Shown: positions 15,746 to 24,731, counted from the stretch's first letter. The stretch is DNA of 64,000 nucleotides from Bradyrhizobium sp. SSBR45G (GCF_030159255.1 NZ_BSCT01000006.1:1-64000); one strand, 5' to 3'. The notes: generated from the sequence alone by a model not told the origin. Numbers and translations: made by a program.

Positions 15746-16870
15746 ATGCATCTGATACTCAATGGGATCAATGGTCGCTACCTGCGCGAAATCCCTGATA
15801 ACTGGCGCACCCGAACCGAATCCGTCCAAGCCGCCGTCGCTTATGCGACCGACGACCGGCTTCTCGTCCGGTGGTGCCTGGACAATGACATACCGCTGAC
15901 ATTCTGGGGCCGGTTCGACGAGACCGTTCCCGTGCGTCTCGACATTCTGCGCCTATTTCAAAGCCGGCGTTCGCCAAACTTCGTATGCAAGCTTGTGACG
16001 CATTTCCACGCGAAGGTCATTTGGTGGCATGGGGTCGGCGCCTATGTCGGGTCAGCCAATTTCACCGATGCGGCCCGGCACAAGAATATCGAGGCCGGCT
16101 GCTTCTTTGAGGAAGGGGAAATGGTCGCCTCAGGCATGGACCTTCAGCTGCGGAGCTTCTTCTCGACTGTCGATCAGAAATCATCCCCACTGTCCGACGA
16201 ACTTCTTCAGGCACTCGAAGCAAGAGCGCGGGAATTGAACCGGCAGGCGGCGCAAGACAAAGATCAAGCGCAGCGTCTCCTGGCGACGACCGGCGTCAAG
16301 CAATGGCCGGGACTTGTCACGGTCCCTGCGCGGGAAGCGAGAGAGCGGCAGAAGCGAGCATTCCTCGATGAGTGGTTTGAAACGCTTCAGATACTGCGGA
16401 ACATCGCCGCAACGGCTACAAAGGATGAGAACCGTCCGGGCTGGGTTCCGCCGACGGTGCCTGCTGGCGCTCAGGCTGATCAATTCCTCGCCGCGTACTA
16501 TTACAGCCAGGTCATCGGCGACGATGGTCGCAGCTATTATGCAAGGCTCCACGAGCAAAATGCGGCGAACGTCGGCCGTGCACTCGCCGCAGCAATAGCA
16601 TGGTGGTGTGATATTCCAGAAGCGCCCCCGCCAAATGTAGGGGAAGTGCTCGTTGATTGGGCGCCGTTTTTGAAGGACTTGTTATCAGAGGACCGAATTC
16701 TGAGGCTTACTCGCGCTGAGTTCAATCAGGTATGCCACCGGGTCTGGTCGATACAGGATCATGCGCGCCGCGTCTCGAATGCGACGGTTGTTTTACCCGG
16801 TGGCGCTCGACACGACATGGATACCAAGACCACAGCGCTGGCAGAATTTCTCTTTTCGCGGCAAGCCTAA
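15746..16870 (+). CDS. Phospholipase D-like (PLD) family protein, putative nuclease
   Basis: A 374-residue protein with a single HKD motif at residues 87-110 (HFHAKVIWWHGVGAYVGSAN, then FTDAA), the HxK-x(n)-GSxN form of bacterial PLD nucleases, which work as dimers. The 240 residues after it have no second HKD motif and include a helical, charged segment (REARERQKRAFLDEWFETLQ) and aromatic-rich patches (FLAAYYYSQVIGDDGRSYYA). Short single-HKD proteins are found in restriction-like and defence loci. It starts 21 bp after the membrane protein gene and is probably in the same operon. Confidence 0.8.
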   Translation: MHLILNGINGRYLREIPDNWRTRTESVQAAVAYATDDRLLVRWCLDNDIPLTFWGRFDETVPVRLDILRLFQSRRSPNFVCKLVTHFHAKVIWWHGVGAYVGSANFTDAARHKNIEAGCFFEEGEMVASGMDLQLRSFFSTVDQKSSPLSDELLQALEARARELNRQAAQDKDQAQRLLATTGVKQWPGLVTVPAREARERQKRAFLDEWFETLQILRNIAATATKDENRPGWVPPTVPAGAQADQFLAAYYYSQVIGDDGRSYYARLHEQNAANVGRALAAAIAWWCDIPEAPPPNVGEVLVDWAPFLKDLLSEDRILRLTRAEFNQVCHRVWSIQDHARRVSNATVVLPGGARHDMDTKTTALAEFLFSRQA

Positions 16871-16882
16871 AACGGATCGTCT

Positions 16883-17107
16883 GTGCTTGAGATGCTGCAT
16901 CACGTGCTGTATGGCGGCGCCGCCGATCAGGTGCCAGAGCGCCTATGGGAGGCGATCTCCACTGACGCCTGGAAGATCGAGCATCTCGGCATCAGCGCCC
17001 TGGGGGAACTGGTTGGTTGGGCCTTGCCGGATCTCTTCCCGCCAAGAAACAATCGCAGGCACTCTACGCGCTCGGCTATAACGTTTCGTTTGTCGGAAAT
17101 TGAGTGA
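16883..17107 (+). CDS. Small protein downstream of the PLD gene, 3' end possibly frameshifted
   Basis: A frame of about 74 codons (MLEMLHHVLYGGAADQVPER, then LGISALGELVGWALPDLFPP) starting 12 bp after the PLD gene. The last 20 residues in this frame are basic and odd, while the neighbouring frame from about 17044 gives KKQSQALYALGYNVSFVGN before a stop at 17103, which looks more natural. A one-base change near 17041 may therefore have altered the C-terminus. Function unknown. Confidence 0.45.
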   Translation: MLEMLHHVLYGGAADQVPERLWEAISTDAWKIEHLGISALGELVGWALPDLFPPRNNRRHSTRSAITFRLSEIE

Positions 17108-17133
17108 TTGACACCGCCCATTAAGCTAGGAGC

Positions 17134-17955
17134 TCACTTCTGACCCTGATAGGCAAAGGTAATCGAGCCCATATCGGCGTCAAAATGAATCTGGCTGACA
17201 GGGACGTCATTGAATGCGATCGGGGTGAAAGGCTGGTTCAAGAGCTTTGCATGATCCGCTAGCTCCAACAACTTCATTAGCCTCATCATGTTGCCGTTGA
17301 GGTAATACCACTTGCCCGTCATGAGCTGAACCTTATCAGTTTTCTTCAACGGGCGGTCGAATTCGACCATACCAAGCGTTTCAATCTGGATGCCGCGACG
17401 GTTGGGGTCATCCACGGGCAAAAGAGTGACGATATCGTCCGCCAGGACCCGCTCCGTCTCGAAATAGTAGAACATCTTATATCCGGTCTTGGTCATGCGA
17501 AGCGCAATATCCTTCACCACGTTCGGCCCCTGCGGTGAAAAGAGAGGGTTCTGAACGATCGAAAATCTCATCTCCAGCTTTCGGACCGTGTCTTCCTGTA
17601 TGTCACAATTAACAATGCGGTCCTTCACGTCGCCGTAGTTCGGCGAGGTTGCGTATTTGACCTGCCATGTACCCGCAATCTGCTTTCGCACGATGGAATA
17701 GATGTCCGTCAAGTCATCCCTGGTCTGGATATAGAGGATGAACCAGATGACCGCGAAGCCGACGAGGGAACCGACCACCACAACGCCCGCTTCGATCGGG
17801 GTAAGCCAGTGATCTTTGTAGGACGTTCCGACCATGACGGCGACGGTTGCCGCCGCCAGAAAAAGATCGATGATTAATGCCGCGAATGCCAGCCTCGCGG
17901 AATTTTAAGTGAAAATGCCTTTGAAGAAGCCGTTTAGATCGAACTTCAAATCCAT
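17134..17955 (-). pseudogene. Two-TM, beta-rich membrane protein with an in-frame TAA at codon 17
   Basis: Read from ATG 17955 the frame gives MDLKFDLNGFFKGIFT, a TAA stop at 17905-17907, then continues in the same frame with RLAFAALIIDLFLAAATVAV (first TM) and VVVVGSLVGFAVIWFILYI (second TM). A beta-rich domain follows (GTWQVKYATSPNYGDVKD, then FYYFETERVLADDI and GKWYYLNGN). The intact C-terminal part can restart at ATG 17835 (233 residues), which loses the first TM. The layout of two TM helices followed by a lipocalin-like barrel opening with GTW resembles the 2TM-beta effectors of CBASS (Cap15), but no CD-NTase is adjacent and this is only a structural analogy. It is convergent with the PLD gene set. 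Confidence 0.6.
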
Positions 17956-18208
17956 AATCTTCCCCGCAATATGCCGGAATCTCTGGAAAATCGTCGTTTG
18001 AGAGAGAGGGAGCCGTGTCAGTCCCATGCGCTTCCAATGCCATGCATTTTCAAACTTGCCTCGGCAATCGCAAGGTGTGTTCCAAGAAAAATTCGTGGCG
18101 CGCCCCGCCTGTCGCGCCTACAGCCCCACTTTGTGATGGGCGGGAATATTTCGGCGCGTCTATTGAAGGTTGTGTTAGCTTTGGCGACAATGTCGCTCGG
18201 AGGGCCTC

Positions 18209-18397
18209 ATGCCGTTTGTATTTGATGATAAGGCTGCCTTGGCCGACAACTTGGCAGCGTATGCCGCAGAACTCGAGCATCTTCACCCAGTTTTGGGGCC
18301 GGTACTAGCTGATCGCCTCCAAGAGTGTGTCGATGGAGTCGATGCTTCCGTCATTCTGGAAGAACTTCTGTTTGCTCTAAGCAATGTCGAGGAATAG
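18209..18397 (+). CDS. Small acidic partner of the SMC-like ATPase
   Basis: A 62-residue acidic helical protein (MPFVFDDKAALADNLAAYAA, then LEELLFALSNVEE). Its stop codon is 2 bp before the ATG of the 820-residue ATPase, so the two are translationally coupled. No known family. Its size and position suggest a regulatory or assembly subunit of the ATPase. Confidence 0.55.
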   Translation: MPFVFDDKAALADNLAAYAAELEHLHPVLGPVLADRLQECVDGVDASVILEELLFALSNVEE

Positions 18398-18399
18398 CC

Positions 18400-20862
18400 A
18401 TGGCGGGCTGGTTTCTCGAAAAGCTCGAAATCGAAGGAATACGCGGCATCAACAATGAGGGCGATCCGCTCGTTCTTCAATTCGCGCATGACGCCGTTAA
18501 CTCGGTTTCCGCACCGAACGGGGTGGGCAAGAGTTCGATCTTCGATGCTCTCACTTACGCGCTGCGCAAGAAAATTCCGAAGCTCGAAGAACTTCCCGCT
18601 TCTGAGAATGGAAGGGCTTACTATTTGAACTGCTTCCATTCCAAGAAGACGGGGATGGTCAGGTTGACGGTTCGGCCGGACGGAGCGGGAGCACCCATCA
18701 CGCTTGAGATTACGCGCGACGCTGCGGGAACGAGAAAGGTTACGGCACCCGCCGGTGTCGATGCAGATGCATTGCTTGAGTCGCTCAACCGGGACTTTTT
18801 CCTACTGGATCATAAGACACTACAATCATTTATTGACGACAAGGCCCTCGATCGAGGACGAGCGTTTGCCGGATTGCTAGGGTTGGCTTCCTATTCCAAG
18901 ACCCGCCAGGAGCTACAAGGCCTCAGCAATACGCGCGCGTTCAATAATCACTTCGATGTCAAATCGCTGACGACGCAGGAGGCGTCGTTGAAAACGTCCT
19001 TGAGCAAATTGCGGACTGAGGCTGTCAGCGCCTTTCAAGCTCTGACCCAAACCGCGCTGCTTGAACAGAAAGATCTGGCGACAGCAGGAGCGAGGGCACA
19101 TAGCGCATTGCATCAAATTGTCGTTCTCCAGCCGCACTGCGCCGGAAAGCCGTTCGGTGAAATTCCGCTTGACGAGTGCGTCGAGTCTATCAAGAAGGCT
19201 GAGGGAGGCGATGGTCCCGCTCGCCTCGCGGCGCTTCAGCGAGCTGAACAAACGCTTGCGACACAGATCTCGTCAAGTCCTGCCGAGGATGATTATGGCA
19301 AACTGCATGCGCTTGCCGTACAACACGATGAAGCGTTGGAGAAAACAGCCGGACCGCTTCTGAGAAAACTCTACGCGGCGAGTTGTGCGGTGCTGCGCGA
19401 TAAGGCCTGGCCAAGGAAAAACGTGTGCCCGACATGTGATCATGAAGGCTCGGAACCCCTCCTGCCGAGTCTCGAGACGAAGCTTGCAGCTTTTCAGGAA
19501 CTCGAGGATTGCGCCGTACGGACCGAGACAGAATGGAAGGCAAAAGGCTGGAGCGGACTTCGGAAGATTGAAGACGCATACGCCAAGACCGGCGAAGCCC
19601 GGAGCTTTGCTGAAGTGCCGTATGGGAGCGAAGGTTCACTGACCGCCGCGAAAGTCGAGGAGCTTTGGACCTGGCGCACTATTCTGGTGCACCGCGCGAC
19701 CGCAGCACTCGCCGACACGAAAGAAAAGCGCAAAGCGCTAGAAAAGGAGCTACCGGCGTCTCTGGTTGTCGTTACCACAGCAGTTGAAGAGGCCAGACGG
19801 CTGCAGAAGGCATGGAAGGAAATCGCGGAAGCAGAAACGAAACTGACCGGAATTGTGGAACAGCTTGGCCGAATCTCACGCATCAAAACGTTCCTCGACG
19901 TAGCAAGCGAGACGTTTGCGCGTGCTGAGTCGGACATTTCCAGGCGACGGTTGGCAGCCGTCGAGCCGCTCTGCCAGAATTTTTTCAAGGCAATCATGTA
20001 TGAGCCGGTGAAGCCCTCGCTCGCTAAAGCCGATGGCGCCGAGGCACTTTCGATCGGCCTATCCCAGTTCTTTACGCTTCAGGACGTATCGGCTCAGGCT
20101 CTTCTGTCCGAAAGCTTCCGCAATGCGTTTGCGGTCTCCGTCTATTTGGCCGCAGCGACCCTCTACGGAGGCGAGCCACGCTTCGTCGTCCTCGACGATG
20201 TGACTTCAAGCTTCGATGCGGGACATCAGTTTCATCTGATGGAGCTCATCCGTACGCAATTCGCGCGTCCCGTGAAGGCCGATGGCCCGCAGGTAATCTT
20301 TCTCAGTCACGACACCTTACTTGAGAAGCTGTTCAACCGTCACAACGGCCAGGGTTGGAAGCATCAGCGGCTGGAAGGCACGGCGCGAACCGCCGTCCTC
20401 CCGCAGTCTGACGCGGCTAATCGGGTGCGCGACGCGACCATACGCTTCCTTCAGGCGGGGCAACTGGACGACGCGGCCCCGAGATTGCGGCAGTATCTCG
20501 AATACCGCCTGCTGGACATCATCCAAAAAGTACGCATACCCGTCCCGATTGATTTCGCTTTGGACGATAACAACAAGCAGGTCGGAAACGCCGCGGGAGC
20601 TATTGAGGCCGCCGTCAAATTACACAAGGCAGCGGGTACGCTCGTGTTGACTGCCGCCCAGGAGGCAGGCTTGGTTACGCATATGGCAAGCATCACTGGG
20701 AATTTTGTCGCGCACTACGCCACAGGATCGACGAATGCCTTTTCGAGTGCGTCCTTGCTTGGGGTCATGCAGGCAATCGACAAGTACGCCGAATGCTTCA
20801 TGTACGAAAATCCTCCTGGTAGCGGAAAGCTTGTGTTCTATCGGTCGTTGAGCAAGAGATGA
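18400..20862 (+). CDS. SMC/Rad50-like AAA ATPase with an extra C-terminal domain
   Basis: An 820-residue ABC/SMC-type ATPase. Walker A is at residues 39-46 (PNGVGKSS) in the RecF/Rad50 style of N-terminus. Long helical arms flank a single CPTC (NVCPTCDHEG, around residue 348), the position of a Rad50-type zinc hook. LLSESFRNAFAVSVYLAAAT is a degenerate signature motif, and FVVLDDVTSSFDAGHQFHLM is Walker B with the D-loop. About 180 residues follow the ATPase, with a late GNFVAHYATGSTNAFSS that has the N-x3-H spacing seen in HEPN domains (weak). SMC-like ATPases with C-terminal effectors are frequent in anti-phage systems. The ATG at 18400 is chosen because family members begin a few residues before the first beta-strand. 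Confidence 0.8.
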   Translation: MAGWFLEKLEIEGIRGINNEGDPLVLQFAHDAVNSVSAPNGVGKSSIFDALTYALRKKIPKLEELPASENGRAYYLNCFHSKKTGMVRLTVRPDGAGAPITLEITRDAAGTRKVTAPAGVDADALLESLNRDFFLLDHKTLQSFIDDKALDRGRAFAGLLGLASYSKTRQELQGLSNTRAFNNHFDVKSLTTQEASLKTSLSKLRTEAVSAFQALTQTALLEQKDLATAGARAHSALHQIVVLQPHCAGKPFGEIPLDECVESIKKAEGGDGPARLAALQRAEQTLATQISSSPAEDDYGKLHALAVQHDEALEKTAGPLLRKLYAASCAVLRDKAWPRKNVCPTCDHEGSEPLLPSLETKLAAFQELEDCAVRTETEWKAKGWSGLRKIEDAYAKTGEARSFAEVPYGSEGSLTAAKVEELWTWRTILVHRATAALADTKEKRKALEKELPASLVVVTTAVEEARRLQKAWKEIAEAETKLTGIVEQLGRISRIKTFLDVASETFARAESDISRRRLAAVEPLCQNFFKAIMYEPVKPSLAKADGAEALSIGLSQFFTLQDVSAQALLSESFRNAFAVSVYLAAATLYGGEPRFVVLDDVTSSFDAGHQFHLMELIRTQFARPVKADGPQVIFLSHDTLLEKLFNRHNGQGWKHQRLEGTARTAVLPQSDAANRVRDATIRFLQAGQLDDAAPRLRQYLEYRLLDIIQKVRIPVPIDFALDDNNKQVGNAAGAIEAAVKLHKAAGTLVLTAAQEAGLVTHMASITGNFVAHYATGSTNAFSSASLLGVMQAIDKYAECFMYENPPGSGKLVFYRSLSKR

Positions 20863-21004
20863 TGGCGCGTCCGTCATGCGGACCGGGCTCTCGATAGACG
20901 CTGGTTTGCCCCGCGGGTAGCGATCCTTCGCGCAAGGGTCTATGGAGCGGCCTCGCCGGGGGCAGTCGAGCTCTCTGTTTCAGTGGCAGCCCGAATGATT
21001 TTCA

Positions 21005-21817
21005 TCAAGCGTGCTTTGAATAAGGCGCGGCCTCGCCGCTTCCCTGCGACGCGATAAAGGTCCTGATGTCGTCCGTAAGTCGAAACCACTCGCGGTGATG
21101 GCGGGAGGCCGCGAAGCGAGCATGAAGCTTACGCTCGAGGGACGGCGGTCCCGGAATCGTCAGATGGACGGTGGGCTCGACATGCGATGCCGTCCGCAGG
21201 GAGCTCAATCTCCGTTCAAGGCAGGAGGTGAAGCCAATCTTTACGAATTCAGGATTGTCCGTGCTGATCAGATACACGAGTGGCGCGGACGGTACTTTTC
21301 CAATTCTGTAGATCTCGTTGATCGAGCGCCGGCACTGACGGCGCACATCGTCATCAAAACAGTCGCTGCGAGCCGGTCGCTCCGCCGGATAACCGTACTG
21401 GAGACGTGCTGCGACGGTTTTCGTGTGCGCGCTGGACTGTGAAGATGCCGCTGGAATGTTTGCGTGACGTTCCCGTAGCGACTGGACCATCGAAACGACG
21501 TCGTCGATCGACCTGATCGCGTGCTGCTTGACCAGCCGGTCGTCGATCTCGGTATCATCAATCTCATTGTCCGATAGCTCTTGCTCCATCTCGGCCGGAT
21601 CAAACCGGTTCCAAAGCCACCGACGTGCCGTTTCCTTCTTGGCCTTTGCGAGCAGCTTCTTCGCCGCCGCCCGTGGCAAATCGCGAAGGTCATCAGTGTC
21701 GCACAAGAGGATCCAATCTTCTGGCAGAGAATCGGGAGCACCAAGACGCTCCAACGTCTCAGACAGGGCTTCGACGGCCTCGCTTGGCTCTGGCACTCCT
21801 AGCCTCCATTCCGGCAA
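21005..21817 (-). CDS. GIY-YIG (T5orf172/MUG113-type) domain protein
   Basis: A 270-residue protein. Residues 185-260 form a GIY-YIG fold of the T5orf172 type: VYLISTDNPEFVKIGFTSCL, then ERRLSSLRTASHVEPT and LERKLHARFAASRHHREWFR. The K-I-G-x-T-x(n)-R and the late glutamate fit the catalytic pattern. The N-terminal 170 residues are acidic and helical, with a block of DIDD-like repeats (EIDDTEIDDRLVKQHAIRSI). It may be a DNA nuclease; related proteins occur in phages and mobile islands. It is convergent with the ATPase gene. Confidence 0.75.
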   Translation of the reverse strand: MPEWRLGVPEPSEAVEALSETLERLGAPDSLPEDWILLCDTDDLRDLPRAAAKKLLAKAKKETARRWLWNRFDPAEMEQELSDNEIDDTEIDDRLVKQHAIRSIDDVVSMVQSLRERHANIPAASSQSSAHTKTVAARLQYGYPAERPARSDCFDDDVRRQCRRSINEIYRIGKVPSAPLVYLISTDNPEFVKIGFTSCLERRLSSLRTASHVEPTVHLTIPGPPSLERKLHARFAASRHHREWFRLTDDIRTFIASQGSGEAAPYSKHA

Positions 21818-22074
21818 ATACGCGACACGGCCACGGTTGCTTGGATACTCGTCAAAACTGCGAATCGTGTCATCAGCCTGAGCTCTTTAGGTTGGGGATA
21901 ATCAAGTTCCTGGCGAGCCCTGATTCGACTTTGGAAAGCCGACCGGGCTTGCTCATGTTCCGGGGGGAGGCCCTCTGATCAGCCGTCGGCCAAGGTCGAA
22001 TAATACTTGAGGGGAAAACCTTGAGGCGGATAGTCTAGCGCCACAACGGGCGGGTGGGACTTTGACCGAAGAAG

Positions 22075-22347
22075 TTGACATGGAAACGCGGTTGGCTGCC
22101 GCGATCAGCGGCAATCCGTAGCCTGCGCGGTTGGGCGATCTGCGTGCTGCAGGACGCGGGAGCAATCCAGGAATGCGAAGCGCATGGCTGGGCGAAGGAG
22201 AGGGCTGACCCGCACGCGCGCGAGCAAGCCTTTGGGATCGCGACGCAGAATCCGCCGACCGGCGTCTCTCGCGAAGATGCGGTCGCGGAAGTTCGCCACG
22301 TGCTGGATTCGATAGGCGATACCTGCCCGGAGTGTCCGCCGGGGTAA
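22075..22347 (+). CDS. Conserved small protein, start uncertain
   Basis: The part from about residue 18 (GWAICVLQDAGAIQECEAHG, then WAKERADPHAREQAFGIA and VLDSIGDTCPECPP) matches a small protein that I recall as common in Bradyrhizobium islands. The TTG start and first 17 residues (LTWKRGWLPRSAAIRSL) look unlike coding sequence. The neighbouring frame begins METRLAAAISGNP and stops, so the 5' end may be damaged. Function unknown. Confidence 0.5.
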   Translation: MTWKRGWLPRSAAIRSLRGWAICVLQDAGAIQECEAHGWAKERADPHAREQAFGIATQNPPTGVSREDAVAEVRHVLDSIGDTCPECPPG

Positions 22348-22362
22348 CATCGGCGCACGGTT

Positions 22363-22929
22363 CTAATCGCGGGCGCGACGTAGTGCGTCTCTGAGCTTCG
22401 CCCCCTCGGCTTCCCAGCGTCGGTCCTCGGCTTCAATCCGCTTCTCGAGATCGCGCCGCGCGGCTTCGAGAGTCCCAGACCGCTCATCGTGCGCCTGCTG
22501 CGCGGTATCCAGCGACGCCTGTGCCTTTGCGACCATCTTCTCGCGTCTGGCCCGCTCCTTTTCCCGGGCCGCCTCCTCTTTGCGGCGCTGGACGTCTCGA
22601 CGCCGCTGTTCGCGCTCGAACTGCGCGGCGGCCTTCCGCGAATCTTCAACGCTGGCCTTCGGGGCCGCACGCCGCTTTGCCTCTGGACGGTTGGCCTTCT
22701 TTTTCGGAGCACGTGGCTCATGATCCAGATCGGGCAATTCGGACTGCTCAGCAAATCGTCCTGTCGACCCAGCAGGACGCTTCAGGACCACGCCCGGCCT
22801 CGCCATGGTGGCGGCAACGACCTCCGGATCTTCGGTCTCCGTCGCGGCTCCCTGGTGGAATAGATTACTACCCGCGCCGAGATCGTAGAAGCCAAGTGAG
22901 GTCTGATAGGTCTTCAGCTTACGCGGCAC
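22363..22929 (-). CDS. Highly charged coiled-coil protein (TolA-like annotation) after ku
   Basis: A 188-residue protein with an N-terminal conserved part (LKTYQTSLGFYDLGAGSNLF), then a very long Lys/Arg/Glu/Ala coiled coil (about residues 75-188). Proteins of this type are often labelled TolA only because of composition. It has no signal peptide or TM segment, so a TolA role is unlikely. It begins 6 bp after the 108-residue gene, third in the ku operon. Confidence 0.6.
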   Translation of the reverse strand: MPRKLKTYQTSLGFYDLGAGSNLFHQGAATETEDPEVVAATMARPGVVLKRPAGSTGRFAEQSELPDLDHEPRAPKKKANRPEAKRRAAPKASVEDSRKAAAQFEREQRRRDVQRRKEEAAREKERARREKMVAKAQASLDTAQQAHDERSGTLEAARRDLEKRIEAEDRRWEAEGAKLRDALRRARD

Positions 22930-22935
22930 CGGAGC

Positions 22936-23262
22936 TTACCTGCGCGACCGTGAGACTGCAGCATACCACGCGGCGTAGGGAGTGTTCCGTGCCATGTGAC
23001 GGTTCAGATCGGGCGAGCCGTCGCTCCACCAGACCGGCCCCCGCTCGCCCAGCGCTCTCTTGGCTTGATCCACGGCGCGGTGGGCTGCGGCTTCGGCATG
23101 CGGATGTTTCGTCGCTTTGGCGGCCCGAACTGCACGCCTTGCCGACATGAGCTGCGTGGTCAGCTTAGCTCTTTCGTCCTCGCTGATGGCAGGATCAGTC
23201 ATGCGCCAGAGACGGCCGCGGACGACGAAGTAGCGTCCGTCCGGAGTCACAGGATACTTCAA
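22936..23262 (-). CDS. Conserved hypothetical protein in the ku operon
   Basis: A 108-residue basic protein (RYFVVRGRLWRMTDPAISED, then LNRHMARNTPYAAWYAAVSR). Similar proteins occur beside ku or ligD genes in rhizobia. Its start overlaps the ku stop by 4 bp. Function unknown; linkage suggests an accessory part in end joining. Confidence 0.6.
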   Translation of the reverse strand: MKYPVTPDGRYFVVRGRLWRMTDPAISEDERAKLTTQLMSARRAVRAAKATKHPHAEAAAHRAVDQAKRALGERGPVWWSDGSPDLNRHMARNTPYAAWYAAVSRSRR

Positions 23263-24203
23263 GCCGACTTCCGCTGCCGACCGGACGGCTGCTTCTTCGC
23301 CGACGCCTCCTTGCCGGTGGTCTTCTTGCCTGCGATCGGCATCAGCATCTCCTTCTGGCCGGCGGCAGCTTTCTTCGGCTTCTTCGCCGGCTTGGCGGCC
23401 GCCTCAGTCGGTGGTGCTTTCTGCCCGACCGACCGCCGTAGCGCCACCATCAGATCGACGACATTCTCGCCCTTCGGCCGATCCTTGGGGCGAATCGTCT
23501 TACCCGCACGCTTCTGATTGATCAGTTCGATCAGCGCGGTCTCATAATGATCCTCAAACTTCTCCGGCGCGAAGGTGCCTGCCTTCTGCTCTACAATGTG
23601 CCGCGCGAGATCCAGCATGTCCTTCGTGATCTTCACCTCCTGGATTTCGTCGAAATACTCCTGCTCTGATCGCACTTCGTAGGGGTAGCGCAGCAGCGTG
23701 CCGACCAAGCCTTTGTCCATCGGTTCGAGAGCGATGATGTGCTCGCGGTTGGTGAGCACGATCCGGCCGATCGCGACCTTGTTCATCTCCCGGATGGTCT
23801 CGCGGATCACGGCGAATGCATCGTGGCCGACCTTGCCGTCGGGACGCAGGTAATACGGGCGGATCAGATAGCGCGGGTCGATGTCGGCCTTGTCCACGAA
23901 CTCGTCGATCTCGATCGTGCGCGTGGACTCGAGGGCGATCTCCTCGAGCTCCTTCTTCGAGACCTCGATGTATTGGCCCTTCTCGAGCTCATAGCCCCTG
24001 ACGATGTCCTCGTTCGAGACCTCCTCACCCGTGTCGGCGTCGACCTTGACGTACCTGATACGATGGCCCACCTGCCTGTTCAGCTGGTTGAATGAGATCT
24101 TCTCGGACTCGGAGGTGGCCGGGTAGAGGGCTACCGGGCACGTGACGAGCGACAGACGCAGGAAGCCTTTCCAGTTGGCGCGGGGGCCATTAACACCGAC
24201 CAA
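23259..24203 (-). CDS. ku: Ku, non-homologous end-joining protein; start codon region damaged
   Basis: A bacterial Ku homodimer protein that binds double-strand ends and recruits LigD. The Ku core is complete: RANWKGFLRLSLVTCPVALY, ATSESEKISFNQLN, STRTIEIDEFVDKADIDPRY and AFAVIRETIREMNKVAIGRI. A lysine/alanine-rich tail follows. Rhizobial Ku normally starts MAPRANWKG. Here an ATG stands at 24190 but the following C-tract has five C instead of the six needed, so the ATG is out of frame. The coordinates use the only near in-frame alternative, a TTG at 24203 (LVGVNGPRANWKG), which lies in foreign (ardC) sequence. Either the gene is silenced or it now uses this poor start. Confidence 0.85.
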   Translation of the reverse strand: MVGVNGPRANWKGFLRLSLVTCPVALYPATSESEKISFNQLNRQVGHRIRYVKVDADTGEEVSNEDIVRGYELEKGQYIEVSKKELEEIALESTRTIEIDEFVDKADIDPRYLIRPYYLRPDGKVGHDAFAVIRETIREMNKVAIGRIVLTNREHIIALEPMDKGLVGTLLRYPYEVRSEQEYFDEIQEVKITKDMLDLARHIVEQKAGTFAPEKFEDHYETALIELINQKRAGKTIRPKDRPKGENVVDLMVALRRSVGQKAPPTEAAAKPAKKPKKAAAGQKEMLMPIAGKKTTGKEASAKKQPSGRQRKSA

Positions 24204-24731
24204 TGTGAGGCCTTGCCGGAAGACATCGCGACCGCAGTGCCGCCTCCGCCGCCTGGTGCAATCGAGCCGTCGGTGGAGGCGCTTATTGCGAACAGTGGTG
24301 TCGATTTCCGGATCGGCGGCAACCGAGCATTCTATGCTCCCGTCGAGGACTTCGTGCAGGTCCCGCCGCCGGCGGCCTTCTTCGAGCCGATCAATTGGCA
24401 TCGGACGGCCTTGCATGAGCTCGCACATGCGAGCGGTCACGAGTCCCGGCTGAACCGCGATCTGTCAGGCGGATTCGGCAGCCGCAAATACGCCTTCGAG
24501 GAGCTGATCGCGGAAATCGCGTCCGCCTTCAGCTGCGCCGCGCTCGGCATCGTGCCGACCGTGCGCCATGCGGACTATATCGGCTTCTGGCTCGATGTCC
24601 TGCGCGAGGACAATCGCGCCATCGTGCGGGCGGCGAGCCAGGCGAGCCGCGTGGCCGATTATCTCCTCGGCTTTGCACCGGATGTGGCTGGCCTCGCTCA
24701 GGCGATCGGACCGGATTGCGCCGCCGCCTAA
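24191..24731 (+). pseudogene. ardC: ardC antirestriction gene, 5'-truncated
   Basis: The frame encodes only the C-terminal metallopeptidase-like half of ArdC: TDQCEALPEDI, then GVDFRIGGNRAFYAPVEDF, INWHRTALHELAHASGHESR with the HExxH zinc motif, and FGSRKYAFEELIAEIASAF. The N-terminal ssDNA-binding domain (about 130 residues) is missing. The open frame starts directly at the ATG of ku on the other strand, so the gene was cut by the rearrangement that joined the two segments. ArdC proteins shield incoming conjugative DNA from restriction. The full-length version probably began this ICE backbone. Confidence 0.82.

Noticed and set aside
22363..22929. TolA identity for the coiled-coil protein in the ku operon
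   Set aside because: It lacks the N-terminal membrane anchor and C-terminal domain of TolA; similarity is only in Lys/Ala/Glu-rich composition.
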